From NCBI RefSeq assembly GCF_025567095.1, contig NZ_JAOQJH010000012.1: 64,000 bases of DNA. One strand, written 5' to 3'. A program made the position numbers and the translations under genes. Below are positions 52,465-62,332 of this stretch, in pieces; position 1 is the stretch's first letter; every line of letters starts with the position of its first letter. This DNA is from Anthropogastromicrobium aceti. Its GTDB lineage: Bacteria; Bacillota; Clostridia; Lachnospirales; Lachnospiraceae. Under the pieces are notes generated by a model. The model did no database searches, had not been told where the DNA came from, and saw only the letters and a list, made by a program, of their open reading frames with translations.

Positions 52465-53403
52465 ATGAAACAGAAAAAACAAAAACAGCCGTTAAGTAAG
52501 ACATTCAAAAAAATTGCAACAAACAAAGTTCTCTATATTATGCTGGTTCCTTGCATGATATATACCTTTATTTTTTCGTATTATCCATTAACTGGTTGGA
52601 TTATGGCATTTGAAAATTACAAACCGGCAAAGGGCTACTGGGGATCCAAATTTGTCGGATTTGATCAGTTTCGATTTTTATTCGAAGATATAGAATTCTG
52701 GAGAAGTATGCGAAATACATTGGCTATGTCCGTGATGAATCTGATATTTAGCTTTTTATTTGCAATTGTATTTGCACTTCTTTTAAATGAAATTAAGTCG
52801 CTTCCACTCAAAAAGATTACACAGACTGTGTCATATCTTCCACATTTTTTGAGCTGGATTATTGTGTGTTCTTTGATTTCCAAGATGCTTTCTACAAACG
52901 ATGGTGCAGTCAATAACGTACTTATGAAACTGGGATTGATTAAAGAGCCTTTATTATTTTTAGGTGATCAGAAATATTTTTGGTGGATTACTACATTTGC
53001 TAATATTTGGAAGGAAACCGGATGGAATTCGATCATTTACATAGCAGCAATTGCCGGAATAGATCAGTCTCTTTATGAGGCAGCGGAGCTTGATGGTGCA
53101 GGACGTTTCCGCAAGATGTGGCATGTCACACTTCCAGGAATCAAGTCCACCATTATCGTATTGTTAATTATGAATCTTGGATGGGTTATGAATGCAAGCT
53201 TTGAGGTTCCGTACATTTTGGGAAGTGGTTTGCTGCAGGATGTTTCCCAAACTATTGATATTTTTGTATTAAAATATGGTATGAACATCGGAAACTATTC
53301 ACTAGCAACAGCTGCTGGTATTTTTAAATCTGTGATATCACTGTTTCTGGTATTTTCAACTAATGCGATTGCAAATAAAATGGGCGAGAGCAGCCTGATG
53401 TAA
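52465..53403 (+). CDS. ABC transporter permease, LplB-like
   Basis: Inner-membrane permease subunit, 312 residues, with about six membrane segments (first around ILYIMLVPCMIYTFIF-like residues 24-45). The EAA loop that contacts the ATPase is EAAELDGAGRFRKMWHVTLP. The ATG at 52465 follows AAAGGGG by 9 bases; the frame is open further upstream through the terminator, but that extension is not credible. The partner permease follows after 12 bases. No ATPase gene is adjacent, so a shared MsmK/MsmX-type ATPase encoded elsewhere is expected. Confidence 0.92.
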   Translation: MKQKKQKQPLSKTFKKIATNKVLYIMLVPCMIYTFIFSYYPLTGWIMAFENYKPAKGYWGSKFVGFDQFRFLFEDIEFWRSMRNTLAMSVMNLIFSFLFAIVFALLLNEIKSLPLKKITQTVSYLPHFLSWIIVCSLISKMLSTNDGAVNNVLMKLGLIKEPLLFLGDQKYFWWITTFANIWKETGWNSIIYIAAIAGIDQSLYEAAELDGAGRFRKMWHVTLPGIKSTIIVLLIMNLGWVMNASFEVPYILGSGLLQDVSQTIDIFVLKYGMNIGNYSLATAAGIFKSVISLFLVFSTNAIANKMGESSLM

Positions 53404-53415
53404 GGAGGAGTGGTT

Positions 53416-54357
53416 ATGATACAAAGAGGAATGAGAAGGCCGCGCAAGAAATTTTATATCAGTAAGCGTGCGCTGCGTCCGGGAAATGTAATTTTTACGA
53501 TAGTAAATACACTTATTATGCTATGTGTAATCGTTGTCATGCTGTATCCATTCTGGAATACGATTGCTGTATCGTTTAACGATGCGCAGGATACTCTTCG
53601 CGGTGGAATTAAGCTTTTCCCAAGAGTTTTTTCACTTTACAGCTATCAGAGCGTATTTAAAAATAAGCTGATGGTTATTGCAGCAATCAATTCTGTACTT
53701 CGAACTTTGATCTCAACTGTGCTTGGAGTTTTGTTTGGATCTATGATTGCGTATGTTTTATCAAGAAAAGAGCTTGTAGCAAAGAAATTTATCACATCAT
53801 ATTTTCTCGTGACGATGTATATTTCAGCAGGATTGATTCCGAATTATTTTTTGATGAAGGATTTAAAGATGATAAACAGCTTTGCTGTCTATGTGGTTCC
53901 AGGACTTGTAAGCGTTTATAATATCATTGTTATTCGATCATTTATCCAAGGTCTTCCAGAGAGCTTAACTGAGGCTGCTATGGTGGATGGTGCAGGTCAT
54001 TTTCGCTGCTATTGGCAGATCGTGCTTCCATGCTGCAAGCCAGTTTTGGCAACAGTTGCACTGTGGTGTGCAGTAGGCGCATGGAATCAGTGGTTTGATA
54101 CGTTCCTTTATTGTTCAAGCAAAGAAAATCTGACCACGCTTCAGTATGAGATGATGAAACTTTTATCATCGGCCACACAGTCAGGACGAGATCTGTCTAG
54201 TGTATATGGAAATGGACAGCAGGTAGCAAATACAATCACACCAACTTCGATACGTGCAGCTGTAACAATTGTTGCTTCTGCTCCAATCCTAGTTGTATAT
54301 CCATTTTTACAGAAATATTTTGTAAAGGGCGTAACGCTCGGTGCAACGAAAGGGTAA
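53416..54357 (+). CDS. ABC transporter permease, YtcP-like
   Basis: Second permease subunit, 313 residues, about six membrane segments, starting with TIVNTLIMLCVIVVMLYPFW. The EAA motif is TEAAMVDGAGHFRCYWQIVL. The ATG at 53416 follows AAGGAGG; the GTG at 53410 overlaps the site. The stop lies 2 bases from the stop of the convergent AraC gene, within a 10-bp palindrome, GTAACGTTAC (54354-54363). Confidence 0.93.
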   Translation: MIQRGMRRPRKKFYISKRALRPGNVIFTIVNTLIMLCVIVVMLYPFWNTIAVSFNDAQDTLRGGIKLFPRVFSLYSYQSVFKNKLMVIAAINSVLRTLISTVLGVLFGSMIAYVLSRKELVAKKFITSYFLVTMYISAGLIPNYFLMKDLKMINSFAVYVVPGLVSVYNIIVIRSFIQGLPESLTEAAMVDGAGHFRCYWQIVLPCCKPVLATVALWCAVGAWNQWFDTFLYCSSKENLTTLQYEMMKLLSSATQSGRDLSSVYGNGQQVANTITPTSIRAAVTIVASAPILVVYPFLQKYFVKGVTLGATKG

Positions 54358-54359
54358 CG

Positions 54360-55301
54360 TTACTTGTTTCGTGCTCTATATTCGCTGGGAGTGCAGCCAA
54401 TATCCTTTTTAAAACTGCGGTTAAAGGAAGAAACATCGTGAAAACCACAGGCAAGAGCAATTTTACAGATAGCATCATTCGTTTCGACAAGAAGCTGGGA
54501 GGCCTTCTTTAACCGAATCTGGTTTATGTAATCCCAGTAGGTATGTCCAGTACAGATGCGAAAATGTCTGGCAAAATAAAATTTTGAGAGACCGGTCTGT
54601 GTGGCAGCTTCCTCAAGTGAGGGAATGTGTTCAAAGTCTGTTTCAATTTTAGATAAAAGTGTCTGAATGGCAGTTTTGTGATCTGAGCTTGCTAACTGAC
54701 TTTGTGCATTGGGACTAATTTTACTAGCAAGCAAATTTTGCGTGTAACAAATGAAAAACTGCAGCAAGAGAGAGTATATTTGTAAAATTCGAATAGGGCT
54801 GTCACTCCAGTATACTTCTGCACATTGCATGAGAACTGTAATTTCATGCTCATATATATCAGGACAAGTTATCTGGTTTATCAAAACAGCATTAGAAAAA
54901 GCACTGCGTACAAAACGAAAATCAAGCATGGAGTTAAAGATTGTCAGCTCAAATAAAAAGATAAAGCGAGATCCTTCACCTTTTGGATTTCCTTGTATGG
55001 AGTGCAATGCACCAGGGGGAACGACAAGAATATCACCAGGTTGAAGATGAAAAATCTGGTTTTGTACTGTTACGGTGTAGCAGTTCTCCAGTGCAACAAT
55101 CATTTCAGTGGCATTATGCCAGTGCGTCATATAGCGATCAGTCTGTTCATTGTACCACAGACGAAGAGCCGCGTTTTCAACAAAAGGCGGATGCTCGTAT
55201 TCTTCAGGCTCACTTATTTGAAGGCCTTGTGCAAGATCAGGCTGATTGCGATATAAAGCGCGCTTTGATTCGGAAAGAGAAAAAAGATAGCTAGGATTCA
55301 T
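54360..55301 (-). CDS. AraC-family transcriptional regulator of the xylo-oligosaccharide locus
   Basis: 313 residues. The N-terminal cupin sensing domain has the histidine-rich MTHWHNATEMIVAL and LQPGDILVVPPGALHSI. The C-terminal helix-turn-helix pair reads SLEEAATQTGLSKFYFARHF and KIALACGFHDVSSFNRSFKK, with CTPSEYR. GGAG lies 8-9 bases before the ATG. It is divergent from the GH8-GH43-GH2-GH39 operon across 86 bases, so it very probably regulates that operon in response to a pentose sugar or oligosaccharide. Confidence 0.9.
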   Translation of the reverse strand: MNPSYLFSLSESKRALYRNQPDLAQGLQISEPEEYEHPPFVENAALRLWYNEQTDRYMTHWHNATEMIVALENCYTVTVQNQIFHLQPGDILVVPPGALHSIQGNPKGEGSRFIFLFELTIFNSMLDFRFVRSAFSNAVLINQITCPDIYEHEITVLMQCAEVYWSDSPIRILQIYSLLLQFFICYTQNLLASKISPNAQSQLASSDHKTAIQTLLSKIETDFEHIPSLEEAATQTGLSKFYFARHFRICTGHTYWDYINQIRLKKASQLLVETNDAICKIALACGFHDVSSFNRSFKKDIGCTPSEYRARNK

Positions 55302-55340
55302 ATGGCAGCTCCTTTCAGGGCGAAAATAAAGACTTTTTAT

Positions 55341-55370
55341 AGTATAGCACAGAAAACGGCGAAAAGAAAA
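55341..55370 (-). promoter_or_regulatory. Possible extended -10 promoter of the AraC gene
   Basis: On the minus strand, TATACT (55346-55341) is preceded by TGC and has a weak TTTTCT (55370-55365) 18 bases upstream. No equally good plus-strand promoter was found for the GH8 operon in this 86-base gap, which fits an activator-dependent promoter. Confidence 0.4.
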
Positions 55371-55387
55371 GATCAGGAGGAAAAAAC

Positions 55388-56590
55388 ATGGAAGAACGAA
55401 TCTATCGAAATATTTGGAAAGAGATAGGAATCAGCGATGCGCAAGTAGAAGAACGCCTTTCACAACTGATTTCTACATTTTTTTACGATGAAAAAGAACG
55501 GCTGTATTTCCCTGTGGGGGATGATATGGCGTATATTGAAGATACAGGAAATAATGATGCACGTACAGAGGGCATGTCTTATGGAATGATGCTTTGTGTG
55601 CAGCTAGATATGAAAGAGGAATTTGACCGAATCTGGAAATGGGCAAAAACATATATGTATATGGAAGAAGGCGAAAATGAGGGATATTTTGCTTGGTCAT
55701 GCCAGACAGATGGCACGAAAAATTCTTATGGCCCGGCTCCAGACGGTGAGGAATATTTTGCCATGGCTTTGTTTTTTGCATCACACCGTTGGGGGGATGG
55801 AGAAGGTATTTTTGCATATGAAAAAGAAGCAAAAGAGCTGCTTCGCGCCTGCATTCATAAAGGAGAAAATGGCAGACCAGGAGAGCCCATGTGGAATCGT
55901 GAAAATAAGCAGATTTTGTTTGTGCCAGGATCACCATTTACTGATCCATCGTATCATTTGCCTCATTTTTATGAGTTGTTTGCAAAGTGGGCATACGAGG
56001 AAGATCGTCCGTTTTGGGCAGAAGCTGCGAAAGTCAGCCGTGAATTTATGAAGAAGTCAAGTCACCCAAAAACAGGTATGTCGCCAGAGTATGCAGAGTT
56101 TGATGGCTCACCTGTAACAAAGGTATTTGAATGGGGGCGCCACGACTGGTTTTACAGTGATGCCTATCGCACAGCAGCGAATATCGGACTTGACTATGCA
56201 TGGTTTCAGACAGATGTAGGTCAGACACAGGCGGTTTCTCGTTTACAGTATACACTTGGCGTGGTAAATAAAGAAAATCCATATATGACATATGAGGTAG
56301 ACGGAACAGTACTTAATCAAAAGGCACTTCATCCAGTTGGCCTTTTGGCTACAACGGCAGAGGGAAGCTTAGCGGTGTTAAAGAAGCCATTAGACTTAGA
56401 TTTGCAGCAGTTGGCAGGAAATTTCTTGGAGGATAGGTCAATTTGTGAATCAGATGAGGAAAGGTTAGCTCTCTGGTGGATTAAAACATTTTGGGAGACA
56501 CCGCTTCGAACTGGAAAACGTCGCTACTATGACAACTGCCTGTATATGTTTGCATTTTTGGCGCTGGCCGGAAAGTATAGGATATGGTGA
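55388..56590 (+). CDS. GH8 reducing-end xylose-releasing exo-oligoxylanase (Rex)
   Basis: (alpha/alpha)6 enzyme of family GH8 that removes xylose from the reducing end of xylo-oligosaccharides. Family landmarks are DARTEGMSYGMM (acid E61), PAPDGEEYFAMALFFA and HDWFYSDAYRTAANI (base D258). It is 400 residues long with no signal peptide, matching the intracellular Rex type rather than secreted GH8 endoglucanases. AGGAGG precedes the ATG. It is the first gene of the operon, and GH43 follows within 5 bases. Confidence 0.9.
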   Translation: MEERIYRNIWKEIGISDAQVEERLSQLISTFFYDEKERLYFPVGDDMAYIEDTGNNDARTEGMSYGMMLCVQLDMKEEFDRIWKWAKTYMYMEEGENEGYFAWSCQTDGTKNSYGPAPDGEEYFAMALFFASHRWGDGEGIFAYEKEAKELLRACIHKGENGRPGEPMWNRENKQILFVPGSPFTDPSYHLPHFYELFAKWAYEEDRPFWAEAAKVSREFMKKSSHPKTGMSPEYAEFDGSPVTKVFEWGRHDWFYSDAYRTAANIGLDYAWFQTDVGQTQAVSRLQYTLGVVNKENPYMTYEVDGTVLNQKALHPVGLLATTAEGSLAVLKKPLDLDLQQLAGNFLEDRSICESDEERLALWWIKTFWETPLRTGKRRYYDNCLYMFAFLALAGKYRIW

Positions 56591-56595
56591 GCACT

Positions 56596-58158
56596 ATGAA
56601 AACAGGTAAAATATTGACAGTAAAAAATCCAGTTATTGATTCTGATTTTCCAGATCCGGATATTATTCGGGTTGGAAATACGTACTATATGGCGAGTACG
56701 ACAATGCATTTTATGCCGGGGTGTGTAATTTTACGTTCATACGATCTTGTAAAATGGGAAATTCTTTCACATGCGTATAAAAGATTAGACAATACACCGC
56801 GTTATTATATGGAAGGAAACCAAAACATTTATGGTCAGGGAATGTGGGCACCAACATTTCGATATCATAAAGGAAAGTATTATATTGTATTTACATCAAA
56901 TGATACTCATAAATCACATTTACTGACATCAAGTGATCCGAATGGACCATGGAACCATCAGACGATAGAAGGCTGGTATCATGACAGCGGATTGTTTTTT
57001 GATGATGATGACCGTGTTTATATTGTGCATGGACAAAAAACACTTTATCTGACACAGCTAAAAGCGGATTTATCGGGACCAGAGGAGAATGGTCTAAATC
57101 GGATTGTGGCACAAGATAAGGAAAATGCAGATCTTGGCTATGAAGGCTCTCATATGTATAAAAAAGACGGAAACTATTATATATTTACTTGTCATATGGA
57201 AAAGGGAAAAAAGAAAACAGAGGATTGCTTTGTGTCGGATTCCCTGACGGGAGCGTTTAAGGGGAAATGTATCATAGATGATGATATGGGATATCACGGT
57301 CTCGGTGTGGCACAAGGTGGTATGGTAGATACGCCAGATGGAGACTGGTATGCCTTTATGTTTCAGGATCGAGGTGCGCTTGGAAGAGCGCCCGTGTTGA
57401 TGCCAATGCATTTTGAAGATGGTTTTCCGATAATCGGTGAGAATGGGAAAGTGCCAGAAGTGGTAACTGTTTTGGACACAGGTTATCAATATGCGGCAAT
57501 AAATGGAAGTGATGATTTTTTTTATAAGCCAGATGAAAATGGTCAGATTACGTTAAAAAATTTTTGGGAATTTAATCATCAGCAAATGGATGACTTTTGG
57601 TCAGTTACTGAAAATCCAGGACATTTGCGTCTACATTCAGCTAAGCTGTCGCCAACTCTTTTTCAGGCGTATAATACGCTGACACAGCGAACCGTTGGAC
57701 CAAAATGTGCGGCAGAGGTGACACTTAGGTTTGCTCATATGAAAAATGGAGATGTTGCTGGAATTAGTACATTTATCGGTAATTATGGATTTACAGGTGT
57801 GAAAAAAGAAAACGATCAGTTTTATCTGATTATGATGGGGCGTCCGGCGAAGGACACCAGTGTGTTTGGACAGTTTGAATATGAAAATCCAGGCATTGAA
57901 TATCAGAGGGTTCCAATAAGCGATACATCAGTTTGTCTTCGCGCAGAGGCTGATTTTACTGACAAGAAAGATCTGGCATCCTTTTTCTATAAAAATCGAG
58001 AAGGTTGGCAGAAACTTGGCATTGACCAGCCAATGTATTTTAAGATGGATTTGTTTACTGGATGTCGTTTTGGACTGTTTTACTATTCGACCAAGCAGAC
58101 TGGAGGATTTGTAGACTTTTCTAAATTTCAATTTTTTGAACCGAAGGAGGAAGGATGA
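56596..58158 (+). CDS. GH43 family beta-xylosidase/arabinofuranosidase
   Basis: Five-bladed beta-propeller enzyme. The GH43 triad reads D20 (DFPDPDI), D130 (HDSGLFF) and E183 (YEGSHMY). A C-terminal beta-sandwich (about 320-520) is typical of beta-xylosidases of this family. There is no signal peptide. Length is 520 from the ATG at 56596, which has GGTGA 5 bases upstream. The ATG at 56584, overlapping the GH8 stop, is an alternative. The stop overlaps the GH2 start in ATGA. Activity is most likely on xylo-oligosaccharides or their arabinose branches. Confidence 0.9.
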   Translation: MKTGKILTVKNPVIDSDFPDPDIIRVGNTYYMASTTMHFMPGCVILRSYDLVKWEILSHAYKRLDNTPRYYMEGNQNIYGQGMWAPTFRYHKGKYYIVFTSNDTHKSHLLTSSDPNGPWNHQTIEGWYHDSGLFFDDDDRVYIVHGQKTLYLTQLKADLSGPEENGLNRIVAQDKENADLGYEGSHMYKKDGNYYIFTCHMEKGKKKTEDCFVSDSLTGAFKGKCIIDDDMGYHGLGVAQGGMVDTPDGDWYAFMFQDRGALGRAPVLMPMHFEDGFPIIGENGKVPEVVTVLDTGYQYAAINGSDDFFYKPDENGQITLKNFWEFNHQQMDDFWSVTENPGHLRLHSAKLSPTLFQAYNTLTQRTVGPKCAAEVTLRFAHMKNGDVAGISTFIGNYGFTGVKKENDQFYLIMMGRPAKDTSVFGQFEYENPGIEYQRVPISDTSVCLRAEADFTDKKDLASFFYKNREGWQKLGIDQPMYFKMDLFTGCRFGLFYYSTKQTGGFVDFSKFQFFEPKEEG

Positions 58159-60761
58159 GAGAATGTCGTTTATTAAATAACAATTGGAAATTTACCTATG
58201 GAGATCAGGTAACTGCCACAAGTAAAGAGATTGCAAGCTGGCAGGACATTGGAATTCCACATTCATTTGGCATTCCATATTTTATGGAAAAAGAATTCTA
58301 TGTGGGATATGGAACTTACTCAACCTGGATTTCATTGGCGGAGGAAGACTGTAAAAAAAGACTTCGATTGGAATTTTTAGGTGTTTTTCAAAAAGCGCGT
58401 GTTTATTTAAATGGAGAAAAGGTTGGGGAGCATAGAGGTGGTTATACACCGTTTTTGGTAGAACTTACAAATGTGGCTCGTCCAGGAAAAAATCATTTGA
58501 TTGTCAGCGTGGACAATCTGTGGGATGCAAGGCTTGCTCCGCGTGCAGGAGAGCACCAATTTAATGGCGGTATTTACCGTGATGTGCAGCTGATTTTAAC
58601 AGAATTTTGCGGTATTGACGAATACGGGGTATTTGTACAGACAACGAAGCTTGAAAGAGAAAATGAAGATCCGAATGGATGGAATGCAACTGTAAAAATT
58701 GAGACACAGGTATTTGATCAGCGCCCTGATATTGGAGAATATCAAAACAATGGGCTATCCCAGATGCAAGAACCACTTTTTCTTGAAACTTGTATTTTGG
58801 ATGGAGAAACTGTGCTGGCAAAAGAAATCTCACGAATCAACATGAAAACGGAAGGAGAGATTGATTCTGAAAAGAAGGATCGTAACAGTACTTTAAGTCT
58901 GAATTCGAAGATAATTACTCAGCAAATTTCGTTGTCAGGTATACAACCGTGGTCACCGAATTCGCCTAAATTGTATACAGTAGTCAGCCGTGTGAGCTAC
59001 AATGGAATTTTAGTTGACTGTGTGCGAACAAAATTTGGTATTCGAACAGTACGATTTGACAAAGACAATGGATTTTTCTTAAATGGAGAGCATTTTGCCA
59101 TTTTAGGAGCCAATGTCCATCAGGATCATGCTGGATGGGCGGATGCCGTTACGCGATCAGGGATTCGAAGAGACATCCAAATGATAAAAGAGTGCGGCAT
59201 GAATACCATTCGTGGTTCTCATTATCCCCATCACCCATACTTTGCACAGGTTTGCGACGAGAAAGGTATTCTATTCTGGTCTGAGATGTGCTTCTGGGGA
59301 ACTGGTGGTGACAAAAGAGATGGCTTTTGGGTGGCAAGTGCCTATCCGCCAAAGAAAGAAGATCAAAAGGACTTTGAAAAAAGCTGCCTGGATCAGCTAG
59401 AGGAGATGGTCCGGTCTCAGCGCAGTCACCCATCTATTATTTGCTGGAGCATGTGCAACGAAGTTTTCTTTACCGATGCACCGGTAAAGGATAAGGCAAA
59501 AGAGCTGATTCGAAAAATGGTAGAGCGTTCTCATGAGCTTGATCCATCGAGACCAGCAGCAGTGGGCGGTGCGCAGAGAGATGGATTTGACGTGCTAGGA
59601 GATCTGGCAGGCTACAATGGAGATGGAGCAGCATTGTACCATGATCCAGGATTTCCGAGTTTGGTTTCTGAATATGGAAGTAGCATAGAGACGCGCCCAG
59701 GAAAATTTGAGCCGCGATTTACCGATGGAACTGAGATTGACTATCCGTGGCGAAGCGGAAAGATTTTGTGGTGTGGCTTTCATCATGGCAGTATTTTTGA
59801 CGGCATGGGTTCAATGGGAATGATAGATTATTATCGTTTGCCACTTGCCTGTTGGTACTGGTACCGAGAGCATTTGGCTGGAAAAAGTGCACCAAAACCA
59901 AAGAAAGAAGGCACTCCTTTTCAGATTCGTCTAAGCAGTGATGTTAATAGATTTCATGCAAACGGACAGGAGGATGCATGGATTTGTGCAGAACTTTTGG
60001 ATCAAGAAGGAAATCCGATTTCAAATGAAATCGAGCTGACATTCACAGTAGAAAAAGGAGATGGTATTTTCCCAACTGGAAAGACGATCACGTTCTCACC
60101 AGAAAAGAAAAACATGTTGGATGGACTTGCTGCAATCGAATTTCGAAGCTGGTATGGCGGTGAAAATGTGATTTGTGCAACAGCAGATGGTGTAAAATCT
60201 GCAAAGATTTGTATTTTTGCAGATGGAGAGCCAAAACCCAAGAACACGGTGTTAAATCCGATGCTTCCACCGCCGTATACAGTAGGAGAGCCAAAGCCAA
60301 AAGAAAGGTACGATGAGGCAAAGAGGCATCCAGTATTTGCTGATAGCTTTGAGATCGGGCATGAGCCTTATTTTGTGACAGCAGAGGAAGAAGGCAGTTG
60401 GATGCCAAAAATGTCAGATTCATCAAAGCATCTATCAGAACAGATGCATTGGGTTATGGTTGACCTTGAAGGTGTCAGACGGATCAATCAGTTAGAGGTT
60501 AGCTTTGAAGATGAGCCAGATACACTGGAAAAATCAAAAAAGAACTTGCCACAGACAATTGTGGCAGAACTTCGCTCAGATTTAGAGTGGGAGAAGGTTA
60601 TATTAAAAAGGAAAAAAGAAAATCAGAAAGGAAACGATTGCAAAGAGTGCTATCAGGCAGAGGGAATCTACTTTACTCGCTATTTTAGAATTGACTGGAA
60701 TCAAACCAAACTGCCTGTAGCGCAAATCCATCTTTGGACAGGAGGAGAAGAGAATGAATGA
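58155..60761 (+). CDS. GH2 family glycoside hydrolase
   Basis: 868 residues with the GH2 layout: jelly-roll sugar-binding domain (GIPHSFGIPYFMEKEFYVG), immunoglobulin-like domain, then a TIM barrel with acid/base E436 (SMCNEVFF) and nucleophile E506 (VSEYGSS). Further beta domains follow, and the C-terminal 150 residues resemble a galactose-binding-like fold. AAGGAGGAAGG precedes the ATG. GH2 includes beta-galactosidases, beta-glucuronidases and others. In a xylan locus a role against a side-chain sugar is plausible, but specificity is not readable. There is no signal peptide. Confidence 0.88.
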   Translation: MRECRLLNNNWKFTYGDQVTATSKEIASWQDIGIPHSFGIPYFMEKEFYVGYGTYSTWISLAEEDCKKRLRLEFLGVFQKARVYLNGEKVGEHRGGYTPFLVELTNVARPGKNHLIVSVDNLWDARLAPRAGEHQFNGGIYRDVQLILTEFCGIDEYGVFVQTTKLERENEDPNGWNATVKIETQVFDQRPDIGEYQNNGLSQMQEPLFLETCILDGETVLAKEISRINMKTEGEIDSEKKDRNSTLSLNSKIITQQISLSGIQPWSPNSPKLYTVVSRVSYNGILVDCVRTKFGIRTVRFDKDNGFFLNGEHFAILGANVHQDHAGWADAVTRSGIRRDIQMIKECGMNTIRGSHYPHHPYFAQVCDEKGILFWSEMCFWGTGGDKRDGFWVASAYPPKKEDQKDFEKSCLDQLEEMVRSQRSHPSIICWSMCNEVFFTDAPVKDKAKELIRKMVERSHELDPSRPAAVGGAQRDGFDVLGDLAGYNGDGAALYHDPGFPSLVSEYGSSIETRPGKFEPRFTDGTEIDYPWRSGKILWCGFHHGSIFDGMGSMGMIDYYRLPLACWYWYREHLAGKSAPKPKKEGTPFQIRLSSDVNRFHANGQEDAWICAELLDQEGNPISNEIELTFTVEKGDGIFPTGKTITFSPEKKNMLDGLAAIEFRSWYGGENVICATADGVKSAKICIFADGEPKPKNTVLNPMLPPPYTVGEPKPKERYDEAKRHPVFADSFEIGHEPYFVTAEEEGSWMPKMSDSSKHLSEQMHWVMVDLEGVRRINQLEVSFEDEPDTLEKSKKNLPQTIVAELRSDLEWEKVILKRKKENQKGNDCKECYQAEGIYFTRYFRIDWNQTKLPVAQIHLWTGGEENE

Positions 60762-62298
60762 AGTGATTCAAAAAACTATTCAAATTGAAGAAAACAAAGA
60801 ATATGTATTCCGTAATCAGGTAGATTTCTGTATTGGAACTGGGCGAATGGGACTTGCGCTGACAAAAGAATATCAGGAGCAGCTGTCACTTGTACAAAAG
60901 GAGATTGGCTTTTCTCATATCAGAGGTCATGGACTATTTTGTGATGATATAGGTATTTATCAGGAAACGCCAGAAGGTGAGTCAGAGTACAATTTTACAT
61001 ATCTTGACCGTGTGATGGACAGCTATATCTCGCTTGGTCTGCGTCCATTTTTGGAGCTTGGCTTTATGCCGCAGAAAATGGCATCAGGAACGCAGACTAT
61101 CTTTTACTGGAAGGGAAACACAACACCGCCAGCAAGCTACAAGAAATGGACTGATATGGTAACGGCGCTTTTGTCTCATCTTTGCGAGCGCTATACCACC
61201 GATGAAGTTGTTACTTGGCCAATTGAAGTATGGAATGAGCCAAATCTGCCAGGATTCTGGGAAAATGCAGATATGCCTGAGTATTTCAAACTGTTTCATA
61301 CAACATTTGATGCAATAAAAAAGTTAGACAGCAGATTTTTAGTTGGCGGACCAGCTGTGTGCGGAGGAACCGATGAAGTGTGGATCCGTTCCTTTATGGA
61401 ATATTGTGAAACAAATGATCTTGCCGTAGATTTTGTAACAAGACATCACTATACCTCCGAGCCACCAAAGACACAAGGACATTACAGCTATATTGAGCTG
61501 ATGGATCCAGAGGATGGCTTTGCCAATCTTCATACGACAAGAGAGATTATTGACAGTTTCCCTCGCTTTAAGGGACTGCCAATTCACATTACGGAGTTTA
61601 ACACTTCATATGTGCCAAACTGCCCAATTCACGATACAAATCAAAATGCAGCATACATTGCGCATCAGCTTTCGCGCCTTGGTGATGATAACGAATCATA
61701 TTCATACTGGACGTTTGGTGATGTATTTGAAGAGTTTGGTGTACCGTTTACTCCATTTCATGGCGGTTTTGGCCTTGTCGCAAATGGCTGTATTCCAAAG
61801 CCAACTTTCTGGACATTTGCTTTCTTTAAAAAATTAAAAGAGAAGAAAGGTATCTGTGTCTACAAGGATGAAACTTGTGTTGTGATGAAATATGAAGATG
61901 GTTCTTACAGGGGAATTGCATGGAATGCGACGAGGAATCGTTCTGGAAAAGATCTTTGTTTAAATCTGACGATACCAACCACGCAGTCAGCCTCCACGGA
62001 TGCATATCTATTTCTGACGCAGACAGTCGATGAAGAGAACTGTAATCCGCTAAAGGTATGGCATGATCTTGGTGAACCGGCAAACCCGACAAAAGATCAG
62101 ATTGATCTTTTAAAGCAGACAGCCCGTCCACAGATTCACACCGAGCGTATGGTACCTGTATCAATGCCAGAATCACACATTTCGATTGAACTAAATATCA
62201 AGGAAAATGGTGTTGTTTACTTTTCTCTTGAACCAAAACCACTTCATCCAGATCGTGGCTACTCATATGAGCTCGTAATGCAGTATGAAAAAAGATAA
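60754..62298 (+). CDS. GH39 family beta-xylosidase
   Basis: TIM-barrel enzyme of clan GH-A, family GH39, 514 residues. The acid/base is E162 in EVWNEPNLPGFW and the nucleophile is E281 in HITEFNTSY. A C-terminal beta-sandwich follows the barrel. GH39 of this size and without a signal peptide are typically intracellular beta-xylosidases. The start overlaps the GH2 end by 8 bases and has AGGAGG upstream. It is the last gene of the operon. No terminator was found on the plus strand before the next promoter at 62333. Confidence 0.9.
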   Translation: MNEVIQKTIQIEENKEYVFRNQVDFCIGTGRMGLALTKEYQEQLSLVQKEIGFSHIRGHGLFCDDIGIYQETPEGESEYNFTYLDRVMDSYISLGLRPFLELGFMPQKMASGTQTIFYWKGNTTPPASYKKWTDMVTALLSHLCERYTTDEVVTWPIEVWNEPNLPGFWENADMPEYFKLFHTTFDAIKKLDSRFLVGGPAVCGGTDEVWIRSFMEYCETNDLAVDFVTRHHYTSEPPKTQGHYSYIELMDPEDGFANLHTTREIIDSFPRFKGLPIHITEFNTSYVPNCPIHDTNQNAAYIAHQLSRLGDDNESYSYWTFGDVFEEFGVPFTPFHGGFGLVANGCIPKPTFWTFAFFKKLKEKKGICVYKDETCVVMKYEDGSYRGIAWNATRNRSGKDLCLNLTIPTTQSASTDAYLFLTQTVDEENCNPLKVWHDLGEPANPTKDQIDLLKQTARPQIHTERMVPVSMPESHISIELNIKENGVVYFSLEPKPLHPDRGYSYELVMQYEKR

Positions 62299-62332
62299 GG
62301 CAAAAAGGTAAAAATAACGTAAAAATCGCATA

